This document shows positions 1 through 8,479 of a DNA stretch of 64,000 nucleotides, one piece after another (position 1 is the first letter of the stretch; every line of letters starts with the position of its first letter). This DNA is from Winogradskyella wichelsiae. Its GTDB lineage: Bacteria > Bacteroidota > Bacteroidia > Flavobacteriales > Flavobacteriaceae. The DNA is taken from NCBI RefSeq assembly GCF_013403925.1, contig NZ_JABFDJ010000002.1, forward strand, positions 496,001 through 560,000. The letters run 5' to 3'. Both the position numbers and the translations under genes were made by a program. The notes under the pieces were generated by a model. The model did not search any database and was not told the origin of the DNA. It saw only the letters and a program-made list of their open reading frames with translations.

Positions 1-3000
1 TTTAAAGGCTATAAAAATTATGTTTTTAACGATCCTACACGAACCTTTGATTCTGAAGAAACTAATGTTTTTGAAGGTAATTTAGACGAAGAAGGTAATG
101 CAACAATTAACTCTAGACTAAATATTGGCAGAAATGCACCAGGAATGCTAACAGCTCAATTTTTAGTTAGAGCTTTTGAAAACGGAGGTGATTTTTCACT
201 CGATGCTTTTAGCATGCCTTACGCACCTTATGAAAGTTTTGTTGGTTTGCAATCACCAAAAGGAAATAACTACGGTTCTTATTTTACCGATGAAAATCAA
301 ATTTTTGATATCGCGACTGTAACAGCTGAAGGCAAACCTGTACAAAGAGAAAATGTTGAAGTAAAAGTTTATAAAATTGAATGGCGTTGGTGGTGGAATT
401 CTTCTTACGATGACTTATCGAGCTACGTATCTAGCAGTTACCACAGACCTGTTCAAACATTTTCAGTAAATACAGGTGCCAACGGTAAAGCTAATTTCAA
501 ACTTAACATTCCCGAAGAAGAACGCGGTCGTTATTTAATTAGAGTTGTAGATCCTGTAAGCGGACATGCGACAGGTAAAACGGCTTATTTCTATAAAAAC
601 TGGTGGTCTACAAACCCTTCAGGTGACAAGGAAGCTGCTAAAATGTTAGTGTTTTCAACAGATAAAGAAAAATATAATGTTGGTGAAACGGCTAAATTAA
701 CGTTCCCTTCTGGTTCTGAAGGAAGAGCTTTAGTTAGTATTGAAAACGGCTCTGAAGTATTGCAACATCAATGGGTAAAAACAAATAAAGGTGAGACTAC
801 TGTTGATATTCCGGTAACACCAGAAATGGCACCTAATGTGTTTATCAATATTTCATTATTGCAACCACATGCCACCACTTCTAACGATTTACCAATTCGT
901 TTATACGGTGTAATTCCGATGATGGTAGAAAATCCAGCAACAAAATTAGAGCCTGTAATAGACATGCCAGATGTTATTCAACCAGAGCAATCTTATAAAA
1001 TAGAAGTTTCTGAAAAGAATGATAAAGCCATGACGTATACCATTGCAGTTGTTGAAGAAGGCTTACTAGATTTAACACGTTTTAAAACCCCAAATGCTTG
1101 GGATAGTTTTTATGCCCGTGAAGCTTTAGGTGTAAAAACCTGGGATATTTTTGATGACGTTATTGGTGCTTATTCAGGTAGTATTGATCAGGTATTTGCT
1201 ATTGGTGGTGATGGAAGCGCAGCTGGCGGAAAAAACAAAAAAGCAAATCGTTTTAAACCTGTAGTTACCTATTTAGGACCTTTTCTTTTAGACAAAGGGC
1301 AAACCAAAATACACCAACTTAAAATGCCAAATTATATAGGAGCTGTTCGTACTATGGTTATTGCTGGTAACAATACAACTGAAGCTTACGGAAGTGTTGA
1401 AAAATCAGTTCCGGTTAGAAAACCATTAATGGTATTAGCAACTTTGCCACGTAAATTAAGTCCAGGTGAAAAAGTAACCCTTCCTGTGACTGTTTTTGCC
1501 ATGGAAAATAAAGTAAAAAATGTAAAACTATCTTTAAAATTAAGTGATGGAATTACGGTAAAAGGAAGCGCTACGCAATCTCTAAAATTTGATAAACCAG
1601 ATGAAAAAATGGTGTATTTTGAATTAGATGTTACCAAAGCAAAAGGTGTAAACACTGTGGAAGTGATCGCGACAGGAAATGGTGAAAAATCAACGTACAA
1701 AGTAGAAATTGACGTAGAGAACCCTAATCCTTATACGTCTCGTGTTATGGATTATGAACTAGAAGCTAATGGCAAACAAAATATAGATATTACCACTTTT
1801 GGAGTTACAGGAACAAATTCTGCAACCGTAGAATTCTCAACCTTACCACCAATGGATTTTACAGGCAGGTTACAATACTTGGTTCGTTATCCACACGGCT
1901 GTTTAGAGCAAACAACCTCTAGTGTATTCCCTCAATTATTCTTGGGTGATATCTTTGATTTAACGGCTCAAAAGAAAAAAGAAGTACAGCAAAACATAGA
2001 AAAAGGCATTAAGCGTTTGGGTAATTTTCAACAACCTAGCGGAGGAATGAGTTATTGGATGGGAGAAAGTTCAGCCAATGATTGGGGAACAAGTTACTCA
2101 GGTCATTTTATGATTGAAGCAGAGAAAAAAGGATTCGTATTACCATTAACTTTTAAAAGCAACTGGATTGCGTACCAAAAGCAAGCTGCTAGAGATTGGA
2201 GACCAAGTTATAAGGTTTACCATTCTGATTTAGCACAAGCCTACCGTTTATACACGTTGGCTTTAGCAGGTAGTGCAGATTTAGCAAGCATGAATAGGTT
2301 ACGTGAGTTTGATGAAATTTCTAACGAAGCAAAATGGCGTTTAGCTGCCGCTTATGCATTAGCAGGACAAAAGGAAGCGAGTGATGCCATTTCAAAAACG
2401 GCTAATATCGATTTTCAACCCCCTAAATCTAACTATTATACTTATGGTTCTGTAGACAGAAATAGAGCTATGGCTTTAGAAACTATGATTATTACCGGTA
2501 ATCCTAAAGCTAGAGATTTAGCAAAATCTATCGCTAAAGATTTATCTAGCAACCAATGGATGAGCACACAAACCACGGCTTATAGTTTATTAGCTATGGG
2601 GAAAATGGTTATTAAAAATGGCGGAAAAGATTTAAAATTAAGCTATACTATTAATGGTAAATCAGAAACTATAGACACTAAAAATGCTATTGCACAACGT
2701 ACAGTTTCTATTAAAGACGGAAACAACGCAATTGCTATAAACAATGCTAAAAATAACTTAGTCTATGTGAGAGTGATTAACTCTGGGAAATTAAAATTAG
2801 GCGAAGAATTAGCAGAGCAACGTGGCTTTACCATTTCAACGACTTATAAAGATTTACAAGGCAATACTATTGATGTAACAAAATTACAACAAGGTCAAGA
2901 TTTTGTCGCTACAGTTAGCATTTCTAACCTAACAAGTGATTTTGTTAATGATGTTGCTCTAACCCAAATTTTCCCTTCTGGTTGGGATATTGTAAATACA

Positions 3001-3243
3001 CGATTTACAGATTTTGGAGATACAACCGTAAGTCAGGCTAGATACACAGACATTAGAGATGATCGTGTAAACTTCTATTTTGATATGAATGCAAAAGGAA
3101 GATATGGCACTAAAACATTCTCTGTTATGTTAAACGCATCTTACTTAGGAACCTATTATTTACCAGGTACACAAGCTGAGGCGATGTACGATAATGATTA
3201 TTTAGTAAGAAATAAAGGACAGTGGATTACTGTTGAAAAATAA
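1..3243 (+). CDS. Bacterial alpha-2-macroglobulin family protein (5' end outside window)
   Basis: The reading frame is open from base 1, so the first ATG at 145 is internal and about 1080 residues of the C-terminal part are visible. Bacterial alpha-2-macroglobulins are large periplasmic protease traps that use a thioester to capture attacking proteases. The thioester motif GCLEQ is intact (Cys codon at 1900, Gln codon at 1909), within a YPHGCLEQTTS context typical of the E. coli YfhM class. Macroglobulin-like beta domains precede it, and an alpha-helical toroid-like thioester domain and a receptor-binding-like beta region follow. Family members are usually around 1600-1850 residues, so roughly 40 percent is missing at the left. 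The gene lies upstream of PBP1C, the classic YfhM-PbpC neighbourhood. The family call is firm; the exact domain limits are approximate. Confidence 0.93.
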   Translation, partial: FKGYKNYVFNDPTRTFDSEETNVFEGNLDEEGNATINSRLNIGRNAPGMLTAQFLVRAFENGGDFSLDAFSMPYAPYESFVGLQSPKGNNYGSYFTDENQIFDIATVTAEGKPVQRENVEVKVYKIEWRWWWNSSYDDLSSYVSSSYHRPVQTFSVNTGANGKANFKLNIPEEERGRYLIRVVDPVSGHATGKTAYFYKNWWSTNPSGDKEAAKMLVFSTDKEKYNVGETAKLTFPSGSEGRALVSIENGSEVLQHQWVKTNKGETTVDIPVTPEMAPNVFINISLLQPHATTSNDLPIRLYGVIPMMVENPATKLEPVIDMPDVIQPEQSYKIEVSEKNDKAMTYTIAVVEEGLLDLTRFKTPNAWDSFYAREALGVKTWDIFDDVIGAYSGSIDQVFAIGGDGSAAGGKNKKANRFKPVVTYLGPFLLDKGQTKIHQLKMPNYIGAVRTMVIAGNNTTEAYGSVEKSVPVRKPLMVLATLPRKLSPGEKVTLPVTVFAMENKVKNVKLSLKLSDGITVKGSATQSLKFDKPDEKMVYFELDVTKAKGVNTVEVIATGNGEKSTYKVEIDVENPNPYTSRVMDYELEANGKQNIDITTFGVTGTNSATVEFSTLPPMDFTGRLQYLVRYPHGCLEQTTSSVFPQLFLGDIFDLTAQKKKEVQQNIEKGIKRLGNFQQPSGGMSYWMGESSANDWGTSYSGHFMIEAEKKGFVLPLTFKSNWIAYQKQAARDWRPSYKVYHSDLAQAYRLYTLALAGSADLASMNRLREFDEISNEAKWRLAAAYALAGQKEASDAISKTANIDFQPPKSNYYTYGSVDRNRAMALETMIITGNPKARDLAKSIAKDLSSNQWMSTQTTAYSLLAMGKMVIKNGGKDLKLSYTINGKSETIDTKNAIAQRTVSIKDGNNAIAINNAKNNLVYVRVINSGKLKLGEELAEQRGFTISTTYKDLQGNTIDVTKLQQGQDFVATVSISNLTSDFVNDVALTQIFPSGWDIVNTRFTDFGDTTVSQARYTDIRDDRVNFYFDMNAKGRYGTKTFSVMLNASYLGTYYLPGTQAEAMYDNDYLVRNKGQWITVEK

Positions 3244-3261
3244 AGAAAAATTAACTTAACG

Positions 3262-3363
3262 TCAATTCGAGTGATTCTGATCTTTTATCAGAATTGTATC
3301 GAGAACATTTGTAAATATATCTGTTTCTCGACACAAATTTGAAGCGCTTCAAATTCACTCGAA
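3262..3363. repeat. Intergenic element with cloverleaf (four-way) folding potential
   Basis: A 9-bp closing stem (TTCGAGTGA 3266-3274 with TCACTCGAA 3355-3363) encloses three hairpins. These are ATTCTGAT/ATCAGAAT (3274-3281 with 3287-3294), a 12-pair arm with one mismatch and one bulge (3295-3307 with 3322-3335), and a perfect 20-bp palindrome at 3336-3355. The outer stem overlaps arms 1 and 3 by one base each. No coding potential is apparent. It resembles dispersed intergenic repeats I associate with Flavobacteriaceae genomes, but only one copy is visible here. Confidence 0.6.
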
Positions 3364-3404
3364 AAAGACTTCACCATAAAAAACCATACATAAATTAAAA
3401 ACTC

Positions 3405-3426
3405 GCCGTCCGGAAGGCAAGCATGC
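3405..3426. repeat. GC-rich near-palindrome in AT-rich spacer
   Basis: A 14-bp imperfect palindrome (3405-3418, one symmetric mismatch around TCCGGA) followed by GCATGC (3421-3426) stands out from the AT-rich spacer between the macroglobulin gene and the SH3 gene. It lies 50-70 bp before the SH3 start codon, so it could be a leader hairpin or an operator. The function is unknown. Confidence 0.35.
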
Positions 3427-3475
3427 TAAAAAACAAAACCGCTAAAACAAATGTTTAATCTTAAATCACAAAATT

Positions 3476-4327
3476 ATGAAAATCACAAAACAGATTTTAG
3501 CGATTGTAATGTTACTGAGTGTAGCATTCGTAACAGCACAACAAAATGCTTATGTAGCCGCAGAAAGCGGATTATCTCTTAGAGATCAACCAGACGTAGA
3601 CGGAAAATTATTGAGTAAACTATCTTATGGTGAAGCCATAGGAATATTAGAAAAAACAGAACACAAACTCGTTATTCTCGATGGCGGAAAAAAGGTAAGT
3701 GGAGAATGGGTAAAAGTGGAAACAAGAAACCATATCGGTTATGTATTTAATGGGTATTTATCACCAACTAAGATTTCTAAAACGATAAGGTTTGATTTTA
3801 ACGCGTTGAATGTCGAATTAAAGAATCTAGCCACTAAAGACTATAAAAGAAACTACAATTTAAAACAGTTAGACTCTGCTAAAATTAGTGTTGATCTAGG
3901 CGCTTCGCCCGAAGGCAAAAAAATTGTGTTGGTAGATAACGACTATAAACATGTAAGTATTTTTCAACGTTACGAGAATAGTATCGCTTTTATAGATACA
4001 AACACACCTTGCGATGTTAAAGATTGGACGCAATTTGATTCGGAATGGAAACCTTTAAAACAATTAACATCTAATACATTTCAGACTTTAACTTATACCG
4101 AAAATGACTGGAAAAAGTTTGTAACCTCAGCTATCGAAGAATTAAAAACAGATATTATAGATCAATGTGGCGAAGCATGGTTGACCGAAATAACCAACAC
4201 AGATAATCTTAAAACTAATCCTGTTGGTTTAGCCACTAACCGCATGTTTTTAAAATTCATCATTACCGATTCTGAAAATAATATTACAGAAAAAGTTATT
4301 GAATTTGAAATACCTAAAGGTTGTTAG
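3476..4327 (+). CDS. Secreted SH3b-domain protein between A2M and PBP1C
   Basis: 283 residues. An N-terminal signal peptide (cleavage likely after VTAQ, about residue 21) is followed by an SH3b-like domain at about 25-95 with the hallmarks GLSLRDQPDVDGKLLSKL, GEWVKVE and GYVFNGYL. Bacterial SH3 domains commonly bind peptidoglycan stem peptides. The remainder (about 100-283) is a novel-looking alpha/beta region that I do not recognise, with three Cys residues, one of them penultimate. It lies between a protease-trapping macroglobulin and a peptidoglycan synthase, so a periplasmic wall-linked role is plausible. That is inference from context only. Confidence 0.75.
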   Translation: MKITKQILAIVMLLSVAFVTAQQNAYVAAESGLSLRDQPDVDGKLLSKLSYGEAIGILEKTEHKLVILDGGKKVSGEWVKVETRNHIGYVFNGYLSPTKISKTIRFDFNALNVELKNLATKDYKRNYNLKQLDSAKISVDLGASPEGKKIVLVDNDYKHVSIFQRYENSIAFIDTNTPCDVKDWTQFDSEWKPLKQLTSNTFQTLTYTENDWKKFVTSAIEELKTDIIDQCGEAWLTEITNTDNLKTNPVGLATNRMFLKFIITDSENNITEKVIEFEIPKGC

Positions 4328-4342
4328 AAATTTAATATATAA

Positions 4343-4350
4343 TACCTTCG
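4343..4350 (+). promoter_or_regulatory. Possible -7 element of pbpC
   Basis: TACCTTCG, one base off the Bacteroidota consensus TAnnTTTG, lies 28 bp before the pbpC start. No convincing -33 TTG is seen at the usual 19-bp spacing. Confidence 0.35.
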
Positions 4351-4378
4351 TCATTCATTTATAGCCCTAAAATTAACA

Positions 4379-6721
4379 ATGTTAAACTACTTAAAACGTA
4401 ATAAGATACTAACGATAATTATTGTTGTACTTCTTGTTACGTTTTATTTTTGTTTACCTAAGCAATTATTTAAAGATCCGACAGCAACAGTTATTACAAG
4501 TCGATCTAATGAATTATTAGGCGCATTAATTGCCAAAGATGGCCAATGGCGTTTTCCTGCTAATGATAGTGTTCCTGATAAATTCGAAATTTGTATTCTT
4601 CAATTTGAAGACGAATACTTCTACAAACATCCTGGTTTTAATCCTATTTCAATATTTAAAGCTCTTAAACAAAATTTAAACTCAGGATCTGTAAAACGAG
4701 GAGGAAGCACTATAACGCAGCAAGTTATTAGACTCTCTAGAAAAGGACAATCACGTACTTACTTTGAAAAACTTAAAGAACTTATTCTTGCCACACGATT
4801 AGAATTTAGATTGTCTAAAAATGAAATTTTAAACCTCTATGCAAGTCACGCACCATTTGGAGGAAATGTTGTTGGCATAGATGCAGCAGCATGGCGCTAT
4901 TTTAATAGAAATGCCTCTAATTTATCTTGGGCCGAAAGTGCAACTTTAGCAGTTTTACCTAATGCCCCGAGTTTAATTTACCCTGGAAAAAATCAGAAGC
5001 GATTGTTAGACAAGCGGAATAGATTATTAAAAAAACTTTATGACAACGCAACGATCGACGAACTAACCTATAAATTATCTATTGCAGAAGGTTTACCACA
5101 AAGACCATATCCTTTACCACAAATTACACCCCATTTGTTACAAAAAGTAGCTAAAAGTAATAGAGGTGAACGCGTAAAAACAACCATTAATATTAATTTA
5201 CAAGAACAGACTAATACTATTGTAGAACAGCATTATAATCTATTAAAACAAAACGAAATTCATAATCTTTCAGTTTTAGTTTTAGATGTAAAAACAAGAG
5301 AAGTCCTAACTTATATAGGTAATTCTCCAACGGATAAAGCCCATCAAAATAGTGTTGATATTATTGATAAACCAAGAAGTACTGGTAGTATTTTAAAACC
5401 TTTTTTATATGCTGCAATGTTAGATGCTGGCGATTTATTACCAAATACTTTAGTTGCAGATGTACCAACTCAGTTTGGAAGTTATCAACCCGAAAATTAT
5501 AACAAAACTTACGACGGAGCTGTACATGCTAACGAAGCTTTATCACGTTCATTAAATGTACCCGCAGTAAGAATGCTTCAAGAGTTTGGACTCGATCGTT
5601 TTTACCATTACCTAAAAGCACTTCAACTTAAAGATTTAAAATACAACGCCAATCATTACGGTTTATCTCTTGTGCTTGGAGGTGCAGAAAGCAACCTTTG
5701 GGACTTGTGTAAAAGTTATGCTGGTATGGCTTCTACATTAAACCATTTTAACGCTAATTCTAGTCAATATTACTCAAATGAGTTCACACAACCCATTTTC
5801 GATTCGAAAGAAAATATTGATTTTGGAAAATTATCGAAACAAAAATACGTTTTTGACGCTGCATCCGTATATTTAACGTTTGAAAGCATGAAACAAGTTA
5901 ATCGGCCAGAAAGCGATGAAAGTTGGGAATATTACGACTCTTCTCAAGAAATTGCTTGGAAAACTGGAACAAGTTTTGGCTTTAGAGATGCTTGGGCAAT
6001 TGGTACAACTAAAGATTATGTTGTTGGTGTTTGGGTTGGTAATGCAGATGGAGAAGGAAGACCAGGTTTAGTCGGTGTACAAACTGCCGCTCCTATTCTA
6101 TTTGATGTTTTTGACCTATTACCAAAGAGCAATTGGTTTACAAAACCCTATGACGAAATGCTAGAGGTAAGCATATGTAAGAAAAGTGGCTATAGAGCTT
6201 CTACTATTTGTGATGATACAGAAATGCGATACATTCAAGCTAGTGGAAAAAAAACACAAGCATGTCCGTTTCATAAATTAGTCCATTTAGATAGTTCTGA
6301 ACAGCATCAAGTAAATTCATCTTGCGAAGCCATTTCAAATATCACTAACAAAGCGTGGTTTATATTACCACCTTTACAAGCTTATTATTACAAGACTAAA
6401 AACCCTTTTTACAAATCCTTACCTCCATACCGGTCTGATTGTGCCGAATCTACTGGCGTTTCTATGGAATTTATTTATCCCAATCAACAAAGCACTATTT
6501 ATTTACCTAAAGATTTTGATGGAAAAATAAACGATCTCATCTTAAAAGTAGCCCATTCTAAACCAGAGTTAGAACTCTATTGGTATATTGATAATCAATA
6601 CATAGGAAGCACAAAGGATATTCACGACATGGCTGTTTTACCAAGCCCTGGTAAACATATTATAACGGTTACAGACGAACTAGGAAATGAATTAAAACAT
6701 CGAATTACTATTTCGGAGTAA
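4379..6721 (+). CDS. pbpC: Penicillin-binding protein 1C
   Basis: 780 residues, the usual PBP1C length. This bifunctional enzyme polymerises glycan strands and has a transpeptidase-type domain, anchored in the inner membrane by one helix (about residues 9-26). The GT51 glycosyltransferase domain shows the catalytic Glu77 in EDEYFYKHPG and the RGGSTITQQ motif at 107-115. The penicillin-binding domain has SILK (Ser337-Lys340), SLN (391-393) and KTG (528-530). A C-terminal BiPBP-like beta domain (about 690-780) is characteristic of PBP1C. All key residues are intact. It follows the SH3 gene by 51 bp. In proteobacteria PBP1C is paired with YfhM-type macroglobulin, as here, and is thought to repair wall damage while the trap blocks proteases. 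Confidence 0.95.
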   Translation: MLNYLKRNKILTIIIVVLLVTFYFCLPKQLFKDPTATVITSRSNELLGALIAKDGQWRFPANDSVPDKFEICILQFEDEYFYKHPGFNPISIFKALKQNLNSGSVKRGGSTITQQVIRLSRKGQSRTYFEKLKELILATRLEFRLSKNEILNLYASHAPFGGNVVGIDAAAWRYFNRNASNLSWAESATLAVLPNAPSLIYPGKNQKRLLDKRNRLLKKLYDNATIDELTYKLSIAEGLPQRPYPLPQITPHLLQKVAKSNRGERVKTTININLQEQTNTIVEQHYNLLKQNEIHNLSVLVLDVKTREVLTYIGNSPTDKAHQNSVDIIDKPRSTGSILKPFLYAAMLDAGDLLPNTLVADVPTQFGSYQPENYNKTYDGAVHANEALSRSLNVPAVRMLQEFGLDRFYHYLKALQLKDLKYNANHYGLSLVLGGAESNLWDLCKSYAGMASTLNHFNANSSQYYSNEFTQPIFDSKENIDFGKLSKQKYVFDAASVYLTFESMKQVNRPESDESWEYYDSSQEIAWKTGTSFGFRDAWAIGTTKDYVVGVWVGNADGEGRPGLVGVQTAAPILFDVFDLLPKSNWFTKPYDEMLEVSICKKSGYRASTICDDTEMRYIQASGKKTQACPFHKLVHLDSSEQHQVNSSCEAISNITNKAWFILPPLQAYYYKTKNPFYKSLPPYRSDCAESTGVSMEFIYPNQQSTIYLPKDFDGKINDLILKVAHSKPELELYWYIDNQYIGSTKDIHDMAVLPSPGKHIITVTDELGNELKHRITISE

Positions 6722-6742
6722 TTACTTTCATGAGTAAATCCC

Positions 6743-6750
6743 TATTTTTG
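6743..6750 (+). promoter_or_regulatory. -7 promoter element, small membrane protein
   Basis: TATTTTTG matches TAnnTTTG, 23 bp before the ATG at 6774. The -33 region is weak. Confidence 0.5.
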
Positions 6751-6773
6751 CAGAAATAAATCAACTTATCATT

Positions 6774-7211
6774 ATGGGAACTATTCAATTTATACATTCA
6801 AAATGGGCATATTTAGTACTTTTAGTATTAGTACTTGCTACATTTAACGCACTTATTAAATTTTTTGGAGATAAAGAATTTGATGCTAAAGATTTTAGAT
6901 TATCTCTATTTGCTCTCATAACAATGCACATTCAATTGCTACTTGGAATTGTTTTATTTTTTATGAAAGATTACTTCTCATTAATAGAACAAGTTGGTGG
7001 AATGGGAAAATTAATGGGTAACAAAGCATTAAGAAACCTTGTTGTAGAGCACCCACTTACAATGCTTATTGCGATAGCTTTATTAACAATCGGTTATTCT
7101 AAGCACAAAAAGAAATTGACATCTAGATCTAAATTTAAAATGTTATCTATTTTTTATACGTTAGCGTTAGTGTTAGTATTAGCTAAAATACCGTGGAGTA
7201 TTTGGTTTTAG
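6774..7211 (+). CDS. Four-helix membrane protein, cytochrome b-like
   Basis: 145 residues with four predicted membrane helices (about 10-28, 44-63, 88-105, 121-143). His residues sit at the edge of helix 2 (MHIQLLLG) and before helix 3 (EHPLTML), and another follows helix 3 (YSKHKKK). This arrangement could carry haem, and flavobacterial proteins of this size and pattern are often labelled cytochrome b. I cannot confirm haem binding from sequence alone. The gene is a single unit with its own -7 element, ending at a bidirectional terminator, so context gives no partner. Confidence 0.6.
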   Translation: MGTIQFIHSKWAYLVLLVLVLATFNALIKFFGDKEFDAKDFRLSLFALITMHIQLLLGIVLFFMKDYFSLIEQVGGMGKLMGNKALRNLVVEHPLTMLIAIALLTIGYSKHKKKLTSRSKFKMLSIFYTLALVLVLAKIPWSIWF

Positions 7212-7227
7212 ACTTCAAGTAAAACAT

Positions 7228-7266
7228 AAAAAAAGCGTCTATAAATTATTTATAGACGCTTTTTTT
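7228..7266. terminator. Bidirectional intrinsic terminator
   Basis: A perfect 12-bp stem AGCGTCTATAAA (7234-7245) / TTTATAGACGCT (7249-7260) with a 3-nt loop has an A-tract on the left and a T-tract on the right. It serves the convergent genes ending at 7211 (+) and 7284 (-). Confidence 0.9.
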
Positions 7267-7283
7267 ATAATATAAATAGACGA

Positions 7284-8345
7284 TTATTTTTTATCATCTT
7301 CTTTAATTAAATAAACGTAAACAGGAAAGTGATCACTATAACCACCTGAAAGACCTGCATTAATCATCCTTAAAGGATAACCTTTATAACGTCCTTCTTT
7401 GTTTGTTAAATAACTCTTGTTAAAAATACCTGCTTTATAAAATCGGAATGACGAATAATCTTTTTCTAAAAATGGTTGTGTAAATAGAATCATATCAAAC
7501 AAACTCCAAGCATCTCTATAACCTGTTGTTCCTAATCCTTGTTTCTTATATTGATTCTCAAAAGGATTATAAATACCTTTAAGCTCTACTTCATCTTTTT
7601 CCGCTTCAGTTTTCATTGCCTTTTTCATACTATCATTCGTTGGGTTATCATTAAAATCTCCCATAGTCACGATTTTAGCATAAGGATCATTAGATTGTAA
7701 TGAATCAATAATTTGCTTATTCAATTTACCAGCTGCAACACGTTTAAATCTACTTCTAGCTTCACCTCCACTACGAGACGGCCAGTGGTTAACAATAATA
7801 TGAATTAAATCTCCTTCTAATTCACCACTAACTAATAACTGATCTCTCGTATATACACGTTTTCTTGTAGAATCATCATATATAAGTAATTCATGAGAAC
7901 TTGTATCGATAGGTTTAAATAGTGCTTTTTGATATAATAATGCCACATCAATTCCTCTTTTATCTGGAGAATCGAAGTGAACAATGCCGTAATCTTTATC
8001 TATTAAGACTGGTTCATTAACTAAATCTACAAGAACTTGTCGGTTTTCTACCTCAGAAACACCAATTACAGCAGGTGAGTTATGTGTATCTTCGTTACCA
8101 ATATCTGCAATTACTTTTGCCATATTACGAAGTTTTTTTCTATACGCCTCACCTCTAAGAGATTCGCTCATCTCCATTATAGGACTAGCTTCGTCGTATA
8201 TACTTGTATCGTTTATACTATCAAATAAATTCTCTAAATTATAGAACGCTACTGTATGTATTTTATACGTCTTTTTCTCCTGAGCATTCATACTTACTGA
8301 CACAACCATCAGCATAGCTATTAAACTGAATTTCAAACTTTTCAT
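7284..8345 (-). CDS. Secreted endonuclease/exonuclease/phosphatase (EEP) family protein
   Basis: 353 residues starting with a signal peptide (cleavage likely after SMNAQ, about residue 22), so it acts in the periplasm or outside. EEP-fold metal-dependent phosphodiesterase motifs are in order: FYNLENLFD, the metal-binding Glu in GVSEVENRQ, RGIDVALLY, IIVNHWPSR, MGDFNDNP, and the terminal Asp-His in YSDHFPVY. The natural substrate could be DNA, RNA or another phosphodiester. It is divergent from a TonB receptor and DUF5689 lipoprotein 134 bp away, suggesting breakdown of a polymer whose products are imported. A cytoplasmic-looking paralogue is at 56995-57945. Confidence 0.85.
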   Translation of the reverse strand: MKSLKFSLIAMLMVVSVSMNAQEKKTYKIHTVAFYNLENLFDSINDTSIYDEASPIMEMSESLRGEAYRKKLRNMAKVIADIGNEDTHNSPAVIGVSEVENRQVLVDLVNEPVLIDKDYGIVHFDSPDKRGIDVALLYQKALFKPIDTSSHELLIYDDSTRKRVYTRDQLLVSGELEGDLIHIIVNHWPSRSGGEARSRFKRVAAGKLNKQIIDSLQSNDPYAKIVTMGDFNDNPTNDSMKKAMKTEAEKDEVELKGIYNPFENQYKKQGLGTTGYRDAWSLFDMILFTQPFLEKDYSSFRFYKAGIFNKSYLTNKEGRYKGYPLRMINAGLSGGYSDHFPVYVYLIKEDDKK

Positions 8346-8350
8346 CTTAC

Positions 8351-8369
8351 AATATTAAGTTAATATTAA
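8351..8369. repeat. Short direct repeat in divergent promoter region
   Basis: AATATTAA at 8351-8358 recurs at 8362-8369 (11-bp period, one helical turn) between the EEP gene and the TonB receptor gene. This spacing resembles tandem operator half-sites, but the element is pure A/T and could be chance. Confidence 0.3.
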
Positions 8370-8388
8370 TTACTTTAAATTCTTGAGC

Positions 8389-8396
8389 CAAAAGTA
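8389..8396 (-). promoter_or_regulatory. -7 promoter element of the EEP gene
   Basis: On the minus strand this reads TACTTTTG (TAnnTTTG), 43 bp from the EEP start codon. No clear TTG at -33. Confidence 0.45.
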
Positions 8397-8416
8397 TATA
8401 TTTATTATAAATAATG

Positions 8417-8424
8417 TAGATTTG
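8417..8424 (+). promoter_or_regulatory. -7 promoter element of the TonB receptor gene
   Basis: TAGATTTG (TAnnTTTG), followed by GC. It lies 55 bp before the ATG at 8480. No good -33 TTG at the expected spacing. Confidence 0.5.
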
Positions 8425-8479
8425 CACGCCTTAAATAACTATTATTTAATAATCCAACATTATTAACTTAAATTTAATT

